A stretch of DNA of 18,062 nucleotides from Campylobacteraceae bacterium (GTDB taxonomy: Bacteria > Campylobacterota > Campylobacteria > Campylobacterales > Campylobacteraceae): assembly GCA_031276365.1 (NCBI GenBank), contig JAISNG010000070.1:1-18062 (forward strand), in the 5' to 3' direction. Below the pieces are notes generated by a model, which was not told the origin of the DNA, searched no databases, and saw nothing but the letters and a program-made list of their open reading frames with translations. The position numbers and the translations under genes are program-made. Each line of letters starts with the position of its first letter. The first letter of the stretch is position 1. Positions 7,601-14,894 of this stretch are shown here, in pieces.

Positions 7601-7944
7601 GGAGAAAATGCATATGTTGTTCGTGCGGTTTTAAAAAGGAGTTGGAGGAGTTAGACGCAATAGAACGGAGGAAGTGCATATGTTATTCGTGGCGGTAAAA
7701 CTTATTGTTTAAGTGGAGTACGGGAGCGCACATAGGAAATGCATATGTTGCTCGTGCGGTTAAGCACCGCCCGCCCTTAATAAACACGCGTATTTACAGA
7801 GGAAATGCATATATTGCTCATACAGGAATAACGGATATGGCGCCGAAATGAAAGTGGTGGATTTCGATTCTCTTTGCAATATCAGTTCGTTTGTCGTTCA
7901 GTAGTTGGAATGACGGAGGAAATACATATGTTATTCGTGCGAAA
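7601..7944 (+). repeat. Five imperfect GGAGGAAATGCATATGTT... repeats, 65-66 bp apart, then 117 bp
   Basis: The motif GGAGGAAATGCATATGTT followed by (A/G/C)TTCGTGCGG-like sequence recurs with its CATATG (or CATATA) at 7611, 7677, 7742, 7808 and 7925. The first four are spaced 66, 65 and 66 bases; only about 28 bases of each unit are conserved and the rest is unrelated. Each unit resembles the junction that follows the GGGAATGACGG core elsewhere in the region. No protein or RNA function is evident. Confidence 0.7.
7870..7914 (+). repeat. 45-bp direct repeat, copy 1 (partner at 8061-8105)
   Basis: The first 20 bases (CTCTTTGCAATATCAGTTCG) are identical to 8061-8080. The following 24 bases differ at four places and end in GTTGGAATGA. 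This is a clear duplication within the repeat-rich region. Confidence 0.75.
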
Positions 7945-7972
7945 ATTACGTAATTTGCAGACATTTGTTTGT

Positions 7973-7989
7973 CTCGCAAATATTGTTTT
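7973..7989 (+). repeat. Direct repeat copy 2 (partner at 7192-7208)
   Basis: This is the second exact copy of CTCGCAAATATTGTTTT, followed by AAAACT at 7994-7999 and, about 40 bases later, the GCGGGAATAACGG repeat core. Confidence 0.7.
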
Positions 7990-8060
7990 GCCCAAAACTA
8001 TTTATTTTCTTACGATATATACTCCCCTGCGTTCGGTTGCGGGAATAACGGTAGTATCCT

Positions 8061-8105
8061 CTCTTTGCAATATCAGTTCGCTTGTCATTCGGTCGTTGGA
8101 ATGAG
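8061..8105 (+). repeat. 45-bp direct repeat, copy 2 (partner at 7870-7914)
   Basis: This copy is identical to copy 1 over its first 20 bases and diverged afterwards. It is the last recognisable repeat before the leader of the UDP-glucose dehydrogenase gene. Confidence 0.75.
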
Positions 8106-8183
8106 ATAAATAAAAAATTTTAGTATTTTTTCTTACAAATACTCATACGGTATGCGCATAGAAACAACAAAAAGAACGGCTTT

Positions 8184-8214
8184 TATCACCGCTTGTTTGC
8201 TCTTTGCGGTGATA
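8184..8214. other. Inverted repeat TATCACCGC / GCGGTGATA upstream of ugd
   Basis: Perfect 9-base arms (8184-8192 and 8206-8214) are separated by 13 bases, about 120 bases before the ugd start. No T-run follows on the plus strand, and only a weak, delayed T-rich stretch follows on the minus strand. It could be an operator dyad, an mRNA leader hairpin or another small repeat; nothing in the sequence decides this. Confidence 0.4.
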
Positions 8215-8331
8215 GACGGCAAGTTATTACGTTTTAAGCGATTTATTTTAGAGATTATTTCGCGATTTTACCTATTTATCAACAAAGTCGTAATAAAATA
8301 ATCCTTTAAAATCAAATCTAAAGTTAAAATC

Positions 8332-9504
8332 ATGGCAAAAATCGCAGTTGCAGGCACGGGATATGTTGGTCTTTCAAATGCCGTTTTGTTGGCTCAACAT
8401 AATGAAGTCAAAGCGTTTGACATTGACGCGCATAAAATCACACTCATAAACAACAAACGCTCGCACATTGATGACGTTGAGCTGAACAAATATCTATCAG
8501 ACAAGCCTCTAAATCTAAAAGCTACGCTTGATAAAGATATCGCATATAATGGAGCGGATTTTGTTATAGTTGCAACCCCTACCAATTACGACCCGCAGAC
8601 CAATTTTTTTGATACAAGTTCCGTAGAGTCTGTCATAAAAGATGTTACCGCGATAAATCCAAACGCCGTTATTATTATCAAATCAACCGTCCCGATAGGC
8701 TTTACAGAAAAACTTAAAAAAGCATTCGGATACCAAAATATCATATTTTCACCCGAATTTTTACGCGAGGGCAAAGCGTTGTATGACAATCTCTACCCAA
8801 ACCGAATAATTATCGGCGAGCGCTCCGAAAGGGCGCGTGATTTTGCAAATCTATTGACGCAGGGGAGTTTAAAAAAAGATGTACCAATTGTCCTTACGAA
8901 CTCCACCGAAGCCGAAGCCATCAAACTTTTCTCAAATACATACTTGGCGATGAGAGTGGTGTTTTTCAATGAACTTGATACTTATGCGTCCGCGCATGGA
9001 CTTGACACAAAACAAATAATAGAAGGTGTAAGTTTAGACCCGCGAATCGGAAATTACTACAACAATCCCTCTTTTGGTTACGGCGGATATTGTCTGCCAA
9101 AAGATACAAAACAGCTTTTGGCAAACTACAAAGATGTCCCGCAAAATCTCATGTCTGCCATTGTAGAGTCAAACCGCACAAGAAAAGATTTTATAGCTGA
9201 AGAGATATTGAAGCTAAATCCCAAAACAGTCGGTGTTTACAGGCTTGTTATGAAAGCAGGTTCTGATAATTTCCGCGCCTCTTCTGTTCAAGGCATTATG
9301 AAGCGTATCAAGGCAAAAGGCGTTGAAGTTGTCGTGTATGAGCCTGTCTTGAAAGAGAGTGAATTTTACCGTTCAAAAGTCGTAAATGACCTTGATAAAT
9401 TTAAACAAATGTGCGATATCATCGTCGCAAACCGCATCACCGAAGATATAGAAGATATCAAAGAGAGGGTATATACCCGCGATTTGTTCGGAAAAGATGC
9501 GTGA
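8332..9504 (+). CDS. ugd: UDP-glucose 6-dehydrogenase
   Basis: The enzyme oxidises UDP-glucose to UDP-glucuronate with two NAD+, supplying an acidic sugar donor for capsule or LPS in the cytoplasm. The 390-residue length is that of the short bacterial form. The N-terminus has the NAD-binding GTGYVG (8-13) with Asp 30 ending strand two. IVATPT follows at 79-84, STVPIGF at 118-124, and the signature FSPEFLREGKALYDN at 139-153. The catalytic cysteine is Cys 254 in GYGGYCLPKDTKQL. The C-terminal domain (about 280-390) binds the UDP moiety. ATG 8332 is the natural start because the NAD motif begins eight residues later, although the ribosome site is weak. Its stop overlaps the GTG of the next glycosyltransferase gene (GTGA), so the two are translationally coupled. 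Confidence 0.95.
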   Translation: MAKIAVAGTGYVGLSNAVLLAQHNEVKAFDIDAHKITLINNKRSHIDDVELNKYLSDKPLNLKATLDKDIAYNGADFVIVATPTNYDPQTNFFDTSSVESVIKDVTAINPNAVIIIKSTVPIGFTEKLKKAFGYQNIIFSPEFLREGKALYDNLYPNRIIIGERSERARDFANLLTQGSLKKDVPIVLTNSTEAEAIKLFSNTYLAMRVVFFNELDTYASAHGLDTKQIIEGVSLDPRIGNYYNNPSFGYGGYCLPKDTKQLLANYKDVPQNLMSAIVESNRTRKDFIAEEILKLNPKTVGVYRLVMKAGSDNFRASSVQGIMKRIKAKGVEVVVYEPVLKESEFYRSKVVNDLDKFKQMCDIIVANRITEDIEDIKERVYTRDLFGKDA

Positions 9505-10889
9505 AACAAATCCTTGCAAGAGTTAGGTTCAAGTGGTATTTTCGCAAATCCCGCTATGCCGAAGCTTTAGCGTCTCTTGAGAGATTTCCATGTACGGGCG
9601 ATGAGTTGTGGGCGTGCTATTCACTCGGTATGTACAGCGTTGTCGCAAACAATTCATGGGATGGACGTCATTTAAAGGGCGGTTTTGCTTTTTGCGTATC
9701 GCTGGCAGCGGCAGGGCGGTTTGAAGAGGCGGAAAATGCAGTTAAAACGCTTGAAAAACTGCGCGGATTTGACAGATATAGATTTAGGTTTGCCGCCGCT
9801 ATCGTTCAATATATGCCCTCTTTAGCATTGCGGATAGCAGACGCTCCAAACCCTCCGCCGCAGCTTCTTGCTGGTTTACTAATAAAAGCAGGAGAGCTGG
9901 AAAAAGCAGCGCAGGTGATTGCAGATGCGCCAATGGAGGGTGAAACATATCTTTTGAAAAGCAATATCTTCGCTCTCTCGCCGCAGGAGCAGTTAAACGC
10001 GCTAAATGGCTTTCTTGCCTCGTATGACTTAAGTAAAGTATCGCTTATAGACGCCGCAAAAAACGTAAGCGTTACAAATATCAAATGCACTGCTAATACA
10101 GCGGTAAGTACCAAAAATCTGCCTTTGGTTTCCATCTTGGTAACGACCTGCAATACTTCATCTTATATCAAGCACTCCCTATCAAGCCTCTTGTCGCAAA
10201 GTTATAAAAATCTGGAGATAATAGTAGCGGATGACTATTCTACCGATGATACTGTGAGCGAAATAGCAAAAATAGCGTCTAAAGACAGCCGTGTAAAATT
10301 TTTTGCAAATAGCGTGAATGTCGGTACTTATGCCGCGAAAACTTTGGCTTTGAGATATGCCGAAGGGGAATTTGTCGTATGCCACGACTCTGATGATTTC
10401 GCACATCCCGAATGGATAGAGAGACAGGTTAAGCCATTGCTTGAAAACAGTAAATTCGTCGCCTCTATATCGCAGTGGATTAAGATAAACGATGAGGGCA
10501 GATATTGGGCGCGAAATGCGTATCCGCTATCCAGACTGAATCGCACTTCGCTTATGTTTAGAAAAAATATTGTTTTGGAAAAGATGGGTTCATGGGATAT
10601 CGTGCGCACGGGCGCTGACAGCGAGTTTCACGCGCGCTTAAAACTTGTATTCGGCAAGAAAGCCGTAAAATATCTAAGAGCGCCGTTTATCATCGGCGCA
10701 TATCGTGAGGATTCGCTGACCACTTCGCTTTCATACGGATATGATTCACCTGTGAGGCAGGCATATTGGGAAGCTTGGATGCGCTGGCATATAGACTGTT
10801 TAAAAGACGGCAAAACTCCGATGATGAATATTGACAAACGACCGTTTCCTGCGCCAGAAGAGATAATCACCACTATAAACTGCTGTTAA
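9501..10889 (+). CDS. GT2 glycosyltransferase with N-terminal helical domain
   Basis: I place the start at GTG 9501, which overlaps the ugd stop by three bases (GTGA), with AAAAGA upstream; the frame runs further upstream but only inside ugd. The product is 462 residues. Residues 1-200 are helix-rich with TPR-like pairs (KSRYAEALASLERFP, AAAGRFEEAENAVKTLEKL, LLIKAGELEKAAQVI). Residues 208-400 are a GT-A family 2 domain with LVSILVTTCNTSSY, VADDYSTDDT (242-251) and HDSDD (295-299) as the DxD-type metal/sugar-nucleotide motif. No membrane segment is seen. The product probably transfers a sugar to a surface glycan; the coupling to ugd suggests, but does not prove, that UDP-glucuronate is its donor. 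The tail (RPFPAPEEII) is not characteristic. Confidence 0.87.
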   Translation: MKQILARVRFKWYFRKSRYAEALASLERFPCTGDELWACYSLGMYSVVANNSWDGRHLKGGFAFCVSLAAAGRFEEAENAVKTLEKLRGFDRYRFRFAAAIVQYMPSLALRIADAPNPPPQLLAGLLIKAGELEKAAQVIADAPMEGETYLLKSNIFALSPQEQLNALNGFLASYDLSKVSLIDAAKNVSVTNIKCTANTAVSTKNLPLVSILVTTCNTSSYIKHSLSSLLSQSYKNLEIIVADDYSTDDTVSEIAKIASKDSRVKFFANSVNVGTYAAKTLALRYAEGEFVVCHDSDDFAHPEWIERQVKPLLENSKFVASISQWIKINDEGRYWARNAYPLSRLNRTSLMFRKNIVLEKMGSWDIVRTGADSEFHARLKLVFGKKAVKYLRAPFIIGAYREDSLTTSLSYGYDSPVRQAYWEAWMRWHIDCLKDGKTPMMNIDKRPFPAPEEIITTINCC

Positions 10890-10912
10890 ATGTTATTTTA
10901 TAGCTTTTTGGC

Positions 10913-10938
10913 TAAAATAATCCACTTTAAAATAAAGG
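10913..10938 (+). promoter_or_regulatory. Candidate promoter and ribosome site for leuC
   Basis: TAAAAT at 10913-10918, preceded by T-rich periodic sequence (TTATTTTATAGCTTTTTGGC), fits the Campylobacterota sigma-70 style without a -35 box. AAAGG at 10934-10938 lies six bases before the ATG. It suggests that leuC is transcribed apart from the glycan genes, though the gap is only 55 bases. Confidence 0.4.
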
Positions 10939-10944
10939 TTTTTC

Positions 10945-12210
10945 ATGGCGCAGACGATAACAGAGAAGATTTTCAGCTCACATGTCAATAAAAGCGTATA
11001 TGCAGACGACATCATAGAGAGCAAGATAGATATGGTCATAGGAAACGATATAACAACGCCGATTTCCATTCGTGCGTTTGAAGAAAGCAAAGCCCAAAAA
11101 CTCGCAAATCCAGATGGATTTTCCATAGTCATGGACCACTACATCCCCGCAAAAGACATAGCAAGCGCAAATCAAGCCAAAATCTCCCGCGAATTTGCCT
11201 ACAAACACAATCTAAAACACTATTTTGACGAAAAGGATATGGGCATAGAACACGCGCTTTTGCCTGAAAAAGGACTTGTAGTACCAGCAGATGTGATAAT
11301 AGGAGCAGACTCTCACACCTGTACACACGGGGCTTTGGGGGCTTTTGCGACGGGTATGGGTTCTACGGATTTGGCGTATGCGATGATAACGGGAGAAAAT
11401 TGGTTTAAAGTCCCAAAAAGCATCAAAGTTGAATTTAGCGGTAAGCCGAATGAGTTTGTTTACGGCAAGGATTTAATATTAGAAATCATCAGAATGATAG
11501 GCGTTGACGGCGCACTATACCAAACGCTTGAATTTACGGGGGATTCACTGCAATACCTCAGCATGGACGATAGATTCAGCCTCTGTAATATGGCTATAGA
11601 AGCGGGTGCCAAAAGCGGCATAGTCGCTGTGGACGAGATAACAAAAGAGTTTTTGAAAGATAAAAAACTGCCCAGAGAGCCTAAATTTTTCTATTCGGAC
11701 AAAGATGCGGGTTACACGCGTGTTCTAACGATAGACGCCTCAAAATTGGAAAGTGTCGTAGCATATCCGTTTTTGCCGAGCAACGGCAAAAGTATATCCG
11801 AAGCCGTAAAAGATGATTTGAGTATTGACCAAGTTTTTATCGGCAGCTGTACAAACGGCAGATTGAATGACTTGAGGATAGCGGCGAAAATCCTCAAGGG
11901 CAAAAAAGTAGCCAGAAAAACAAGAATGATAGTAACTCCAGCCACGCAAAAAATCGCCCTGCAAGCACAAAAAGAGGGGCTTTTGGATATTTTTGCCGAA
12001 GCAGGAGCGGTAGTCAGCAACCCTACATGCGGCGCATGTCTTGGCGGATATATGGGGATTTTGGGCAAAAACGAAAGATGTGTTGCCACCACAAACAGGA
12101 ATTTCATAGGCAGAATGGGAGACAGGACAAGCGAAGTTTATCTTGCAAATTCCGCAGTAGCGGCAGCAAGCGCGATAGCAGGCAGGATAGCAGACCCAAG
12201 AGATGTTTGA
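10945..12210 (+). CDS. leuC: 3-isopropylmalate dehydratase, large subunit
   Basis: With LeuD this enzyme isomerises 2-isopropylmalate to 3-isopropylmalate in leucine synthesis, using a [4Fe-4S] cluster. The 421-residue length belongs to the shorter LeuC/homoaconitase-type subfamily rather than the roughly 470-residue enterobacterial one. Visible signatures are MDHYIPAKD (63-71), IGADSHTCTHGALGAFATGMGSTD (119-142), GSCTNGR with cluster ligand Cys 302, and NPTCGACLGG with Cys 362 and Cys 365. The frame is complete and conserved to the terminal IAGRIADPRDV. No leuD, leuA or leuB is adjacent: the next genes run the other way. The small subunit must be encoded elsewhere. The flanks have nothing to do with leucine synthesis, so this is probably a core-genome island boundary next to the glycan locus. 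Confidence 0.95.
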   Translation: MAQTITEKIFSSHVNKSVYADDIIESKIDMVIGNDITTPISIRAFEESKAQKLANPDGFSIVMDHYIPAKDIASANQAKISREFAYKHNLKHYFDEKDMGIEHALLPEKGLVVPADVIIGADSHTCTHGALGAFATGMGSTDLAYAMITGENWFKVPKSIKVEFSGKPNEFVYGKDLILEIIRMIGVDGALYQTLEFTGDSLQYLSMDDRFSLCNMAIEAGAKSGIVAVDEITKEFLKDKKLPREPKFFYSDKDAGYTRVLTIDASKLESVVAYPFLPSNGKSISEAVKDDLSIDQVFIGSCTNGRLNDLRIAAKILKGKKVARKTRMIVTPATQKIALQAQKEGLLDIFAEAGAVVSNPTCGACLGGYMGILGKNERCVATTNRNFIGRMGDRTSEVYLANSAVAAASAIAGRIADPRDV

Positions 12211-12253
12211 TATAAATTTGCCGACTTGACGCGTTTTATACATGTAAAGTAAT

Positions 12254-12287
12254 GCTAACTGTGTTAGCTAACGCGTTAGCGGCATTG
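12254..12287. other. Nested palindromes between convergent leuC and the secretion operon
   Basis: GCTAACGCGTTAGC (12267-12280) is a perfect 14-base palindrome, overlapping the 10-base palindrome GTTAGCTAAC (12263-12272). A further GCTAAC lies at 12254-12259, and AATG / CATT arms outside allow a longer hairpin. Position between convergent genes suggests a bidirectional terminator, but no T-run is present on either side. The alternatives are a protein-binding site or a repeat. The rest of the 196-base gap shows nothing recognisable. Confidence 0.45.
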
Positions 12288-12406
12288 TAAATATACTATA
12301 ATCACAAAAGTTCGGCTTAAAATATCATCAAAACAAACCCGTAAACGGATTCGCTGATAATCTTACAATCACAAAATACGCCAAACCAAAACACGGATAA
12401 ACGCGC

Positions 12407-12955
12407 TCAAGGTTTCACACTCTGGTTGTTTCTTAAAGTATTGGAGGAGGTTTGAAGCGGCGGCAGGGAGATTTGGAACATTGTGAATTTTTCACTGCTT
12501 TCGTAACTGATGATGTATGAATTTCTATTTGCGTTTACGCGAAAAAGAGTTACATTATCCAAAAGCTTGTCCGATTTGACGCGCTGTGCGCTGTCATGGC
12601 TTAACGGAATATTCTCTGTCTCTCTTGATTCTATCCTATAGAGCGAATTGTCATTGACGAAATAGACAACATGCGGATTTATCATCGCATGAATGGAGTT
12701 TTTCGTACGCAGGCGGAAAATGTCAAACTCATCGCTGTTTGTTATATTTGCGGCGGCATAAATGTCTGTTTTTGAAAAAATATCGTTATAAAAAAGCCTT
12801 ATGATTTTCTGTTTTTTTGTGTCCTCGCTGTAATGCATGGAGTTTAGTTCGTTACTTTTTTGCATGGTGTTGATGGCTTGATACATGTACACGGCAATGA
12901 TAGAAAAAATAGCGATGGAAACGACAATTTCTATGAGCGTAAAAGCTCTTTTCAC
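12407..12955 (-). CDS. Type II secretion pseudopilin, GspJ-like
   Basis: This 182-residue protein starts with GTG overlapping the previous gene's TGA (12952-12955). The N-terminus MKRAFTLIEIVVSIAIFSIIAVYMYQ is a type IV prepilin-like leader: short basic leader, cleavage before Phe 5, Glu at mature position 5, then a single hydrophobic helix that anchors it until it assembles into the pseudopilus. The -1 residue is Ala, not the usual Gly. The remaining globular domain has no strong motif. Size and place after a GspI-like gene suggest the minor pseudopilin GspJ; GspH or another minor pseudopilin is possible. It is the last gene of the operon as seen here. Confidence 0.72.
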   Translation of the reverse strand: MKRAFTLIEIVVSIAIFSIIAVYMYQAINTMQKSNELNSMHYSEDTKKQKIIRLFYNDIFSKTDIYAAANITNSDEFDIFRLRTKNSIHAMINPHVVYFVNDNSLYRIESRETENIPLSHDSAQRVKSDKLLDNVTLFRVNANRNSYIISYESSEKFTMFQISLPPLQTSSNTLRNNQSVKP

Positions 12956-13380
12956 ATCTGCGCCTTTATCGTGTACCCGAATGTATTTGTACCGCTTATC
13001 GCGGCGGTGATTTTGTTGATGATAAAAAGCGTCTGCGGAACGTTGTCTATCACCCCTTTTACACTCTCGCTGTCTGCGAGATTCATATTAAATGCCTCTT
13101 CGCTTTTACAAGTGAGATTTTGCTCTTTTAAGGCGGCGATGAGTTTGTCATCTTTTATCGTAAATTTCGGCTTTATCGCTTCGTAGAGATTTTTATCTGT
13201 CTTCTCATCGCAGAGATTGTTCAAAATCGCAACGGAAAAGAGCATATTTGCGTCATTTTTGGCTTTTGCATGTTTTATTAGTTTGGAGCTGTTGGAACTT
13301 ACGCTTAAAAGTCCCAAACCTGCCGTAAATACTATAACTACCGCTATCAAAACTTCCACAAGCGTAAATGCCTTAGTCAT
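12952..13380 (-). CDS. Type II secretion pseudopilin, GspI-like
   Basis: This is a 142-residue protein with prepilin-type N-terminus MTKAFTLVEVLIAVVIVFTAGLGLLSV: cleavage before Phe 5, Glu 5 of the mature form, and a hydrophobic helix of about 20 residues. As in its neighbour, Ala replaces Gly at -1, which I recall as common in Campylobacterota prepilins. Two cysteines (CDEKT and LTCKS) could form a disulfide in the periplasmic domain. The size and the 'FTLVEVLIA' form fit the minor pseudopilin GspI, which initiates pseudopilus assembly with GspJ and GspK; GspH cannot be excluded. The gene overlaps gspE by eight bases upstream and the GspJ-like gene by four downstream. Confidence 0.72.
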   Translation of the reverse strand: MTKAFTLVEVLIAVVIVFTAGLGLLSVSSNSSKLIKHAKAKNDANMLFSVAILNNLCDEKTDKNLYEAIKPKFTIKDDKLIAALKEQNLTCKSEEAFNMNLADSESVKGVIDNVPQTLFIINKITAAISGTNTFGYTIKAQM

Positions 13381-14887
13381 CTTTTATCCCGATTCTTATC
13401 GCCTCGTCAAGCGATATTTTGCCCTCATACAAAAGCTCTTTTAGTCTGTGTGAGAGAAATATCATGCCCTTTTCGCGCATAAAAGAGCGGATTTGGTAAT
13501 CGTTCGTCGTAGTTTTGAGTATCGTTTTGATATCGTCATTCATAACAAGCAGCTCTCCTACCGCCTGTCTTCCTATATATCCAGTGTAGCCGCACTTTTT
13601 GCAGCCGTTGGCTTTGTAGATAACAGTCTCTTTTTTCAACGAAAACTGTTTTGCATAATCTTCAGCTATCTTATCCTCGCTTTTGCAGTGAGGACAAAGC
13701 AGACGCGCCAATCTTTGAGCAAGCACGGCAAGCAGCGTTGATGATATTAAAAATGGCTCTATCTTCATATCTACAAGCCTCGTTATCGCGGCTGTGGCGT
13801 TATTTGTATGCAGTGTGGAGAGTACCAAATGTCCCGTCAAAGCCGCCTGCGTGGCTATGGATGCAGTTTCATTGTCGCGTATCTCGCCAACCATAACTAT
13901 ATCGGGGTCTTGTCTTAATATAGAGCGGAGACCTGCTGCGAAGGTAAGTCCGACTTTGTTATTTACCTGAATCTGATTTATATTGTTTGTCTTATACTCA
14001 ACGGGGTCTTCTATCGTGATAATGTTTTTTTCGGGCGAAGCAAGCTTTTGCAAAAATGAGTGCAAAGTGGTTGATTTGCCGCTACCTGTCGGTCCAGTTA
14101 CCAAAATAATGCCATGCGAATGCTGTAAAACGCTCTCCAGCTCATGTATCAAATCATCAGTAAATCCAAGTTCCAAAAGCGACGGAATCTGCGCCGAATC
14201 CATCAAAATACGCATAACGACTCTCTCGCCGTAATATACAGGAAGTATGGAGACGCGGATATCAAGCGTACGTCCTGCTATTTTTATCTGTGTTCTGCCG
14301 TCCTGCGGAATGCGCTTTTCGGATATATCAAGATTCGATATAACTTTGATACGGCTTATGACGAGATTTAGGATATTTTTTTCAAGCTCTATATGTTTTG
14401 TCAGCACTCCGTCTATACGAAAACGTATCTCGCCTTTGAATTCATGCATCTCTATATGAATATCGCTTGAGCGTTTTTTGATGGCTTGATAAAAAAGCGA
14501 ATTGACAAATTTGATTATCGGCGCGGACTCTTCCGAAGTCAAAATATCGCCTGAGTTTCTCAAAAATTCCGTCAAATTCATAGTTTCATCAGTACCAGCT
14601 TCCTCTTCGGCATTTTTGTCTATAGAGCCAAGCTCCTTATCCGTCCTAAGCTCTAAAAATTTGTTCAAAAGCTTGTCGTACGACTCTTCGTCCAAAAATA
14701 CCGTTTTGTATTCGTTCTTTTGCTTTGAAAGATACTCAAAGGCTATATTCATGTAGTTTTCGCTAATGCATGCGCATATGGTATTGTCTATCTTTGAAAA
14801 AAGCACGTAATTTTTAAGAGCTACATTTATCTCTTCAATCTCAAAAGGCTCCAGATTTGTATCGTGTATATTTTCAATGATGTTCAT
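13373..14887 (-). CDS. gspE: Type II secretion ATPase GspE
   Basis: This is the cytoplasmic hexameric ATPase that drives pseudopilus growth. I place the start at ATG 14887 (504 residues, MNIIENIHDTN), eight bases after the gspD stop; the frame is open further upstream, but that part lies inside gspD. The N1E-like domain covers about 1-110. The catalytic core follows, with SSDIHIEMHE (140-149), RIDG (157-160), Walker A GPTGSGKST (265-273), the Asp box TIEDPVEY (291-298), Walker B in DPDIVMVGEIRD (327-338), and the His box TGHLVLSTLHTN (351-362). A zinc-binding tetracysteine, Cys 398, 401, 429 and 432 (CPHC...CKKC), distinguishes GspE/PilB from PilT. The position between gspD and pseudopilins favours GspE over PilB. 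Confidence 0.92.
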   Translation of the reverse strand: MNIIENIHDTNLEPFEIEEINVALKNYVLFSKIDNTICACISENYMNIAFEYLSKQKNEYKTVFLDEESYDKLLNKFLELRTDKELGSIDKNAEEEAGTDETMNLTEFLRNSGDILTSEESAPIIKFVNSLFYQAIKKRSSDIHIEMHEFKGEIRFRIDGVLTKHIELEKNILNLVISRIKVISNLDISEKRIPQDGRTQIKIAGRTLDIRVSILPVYYGERVVMRILMDSAQIPSLLELGFTDDLIHELESVLQHSHGIILVTGPTGSGKSTTLHSFLQKLASPEKNIITIEDPVEYKTNNINQIQVNNKVGLTFAAGLRSILRQDPDIVMVGEIRDNETASIATQAALTGHLVLSTLHTNNATAAITRLVDMKIEPFLISSTLLAVLAQRLARLLCPHCKSEDKIAEDYAKQFSLKKETVIYKANGCKKCGYTGYIGRQAVGELLVMNDDIKTILKTTTNDYQIRSFMREKGMIFLSHRLKELLYEGKISLDEAIRIGIKDD

Positions 14888-14894
14888 GAGCGTC

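Larger units (their letters stand above)
6671..8331. repeat. Gene-free, repeat-rich region with diverged CGTCATTCCCG-type interspersed repeats
   Basis: I see no credible gene in these 1.66 kb; short open frames here have no family resemblance and no ribosome sites. The region is a mosaic of diverged copies of one core, GGGAATGACGGAG or its complement CTCCGTCATTCCC, often joined to GTTCGTGCGG and AAATGCATATG. Complement-orientation copies lie near 6772-6792, 6921-6953, 6996-7011 and 7455-7470. Direct copies lie near 7231-7245, 7388-7410 (degraded), 7577-7610, 7818-7838, 7905-7920, 8030-8052 and 8092-8105. Another diverged pair is 6731-6758 and 7451-7478 (CACTCTCT...TGAAAACA). Many bacteria carry such extragenic palindromic repeats. 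What moved them, and whether they act on neighbouring transcripts, cannot be seen. Confidence 0.75.

Noticed and set aside
7601..7944. CRISPR array suggested by 28-base repeats at 65-66 base spacing
   Set aside because: The repeats differ from each other at several positions, the period breaks after four units, no cas genes are present, and the motif belongs to a repeat family scattered outside the array.
9411..9500. Start of the second GT2 gene inside ugd at 9411
   Set aside because: The extra 30 residues (RRKPHHRRYRRYQRE) are a shadow of the ugd C-terminus; the GTG at 9501 overlaps the ugd stop in the usual coupled way.
13373..14887. Assignment of the ATPase as type IV pilus PilB
   Set aside because: Motifs are shared by both families, but the operon holds gspC with a PDZ domain, a secretin and minor pseudopilins, and no pil genes.
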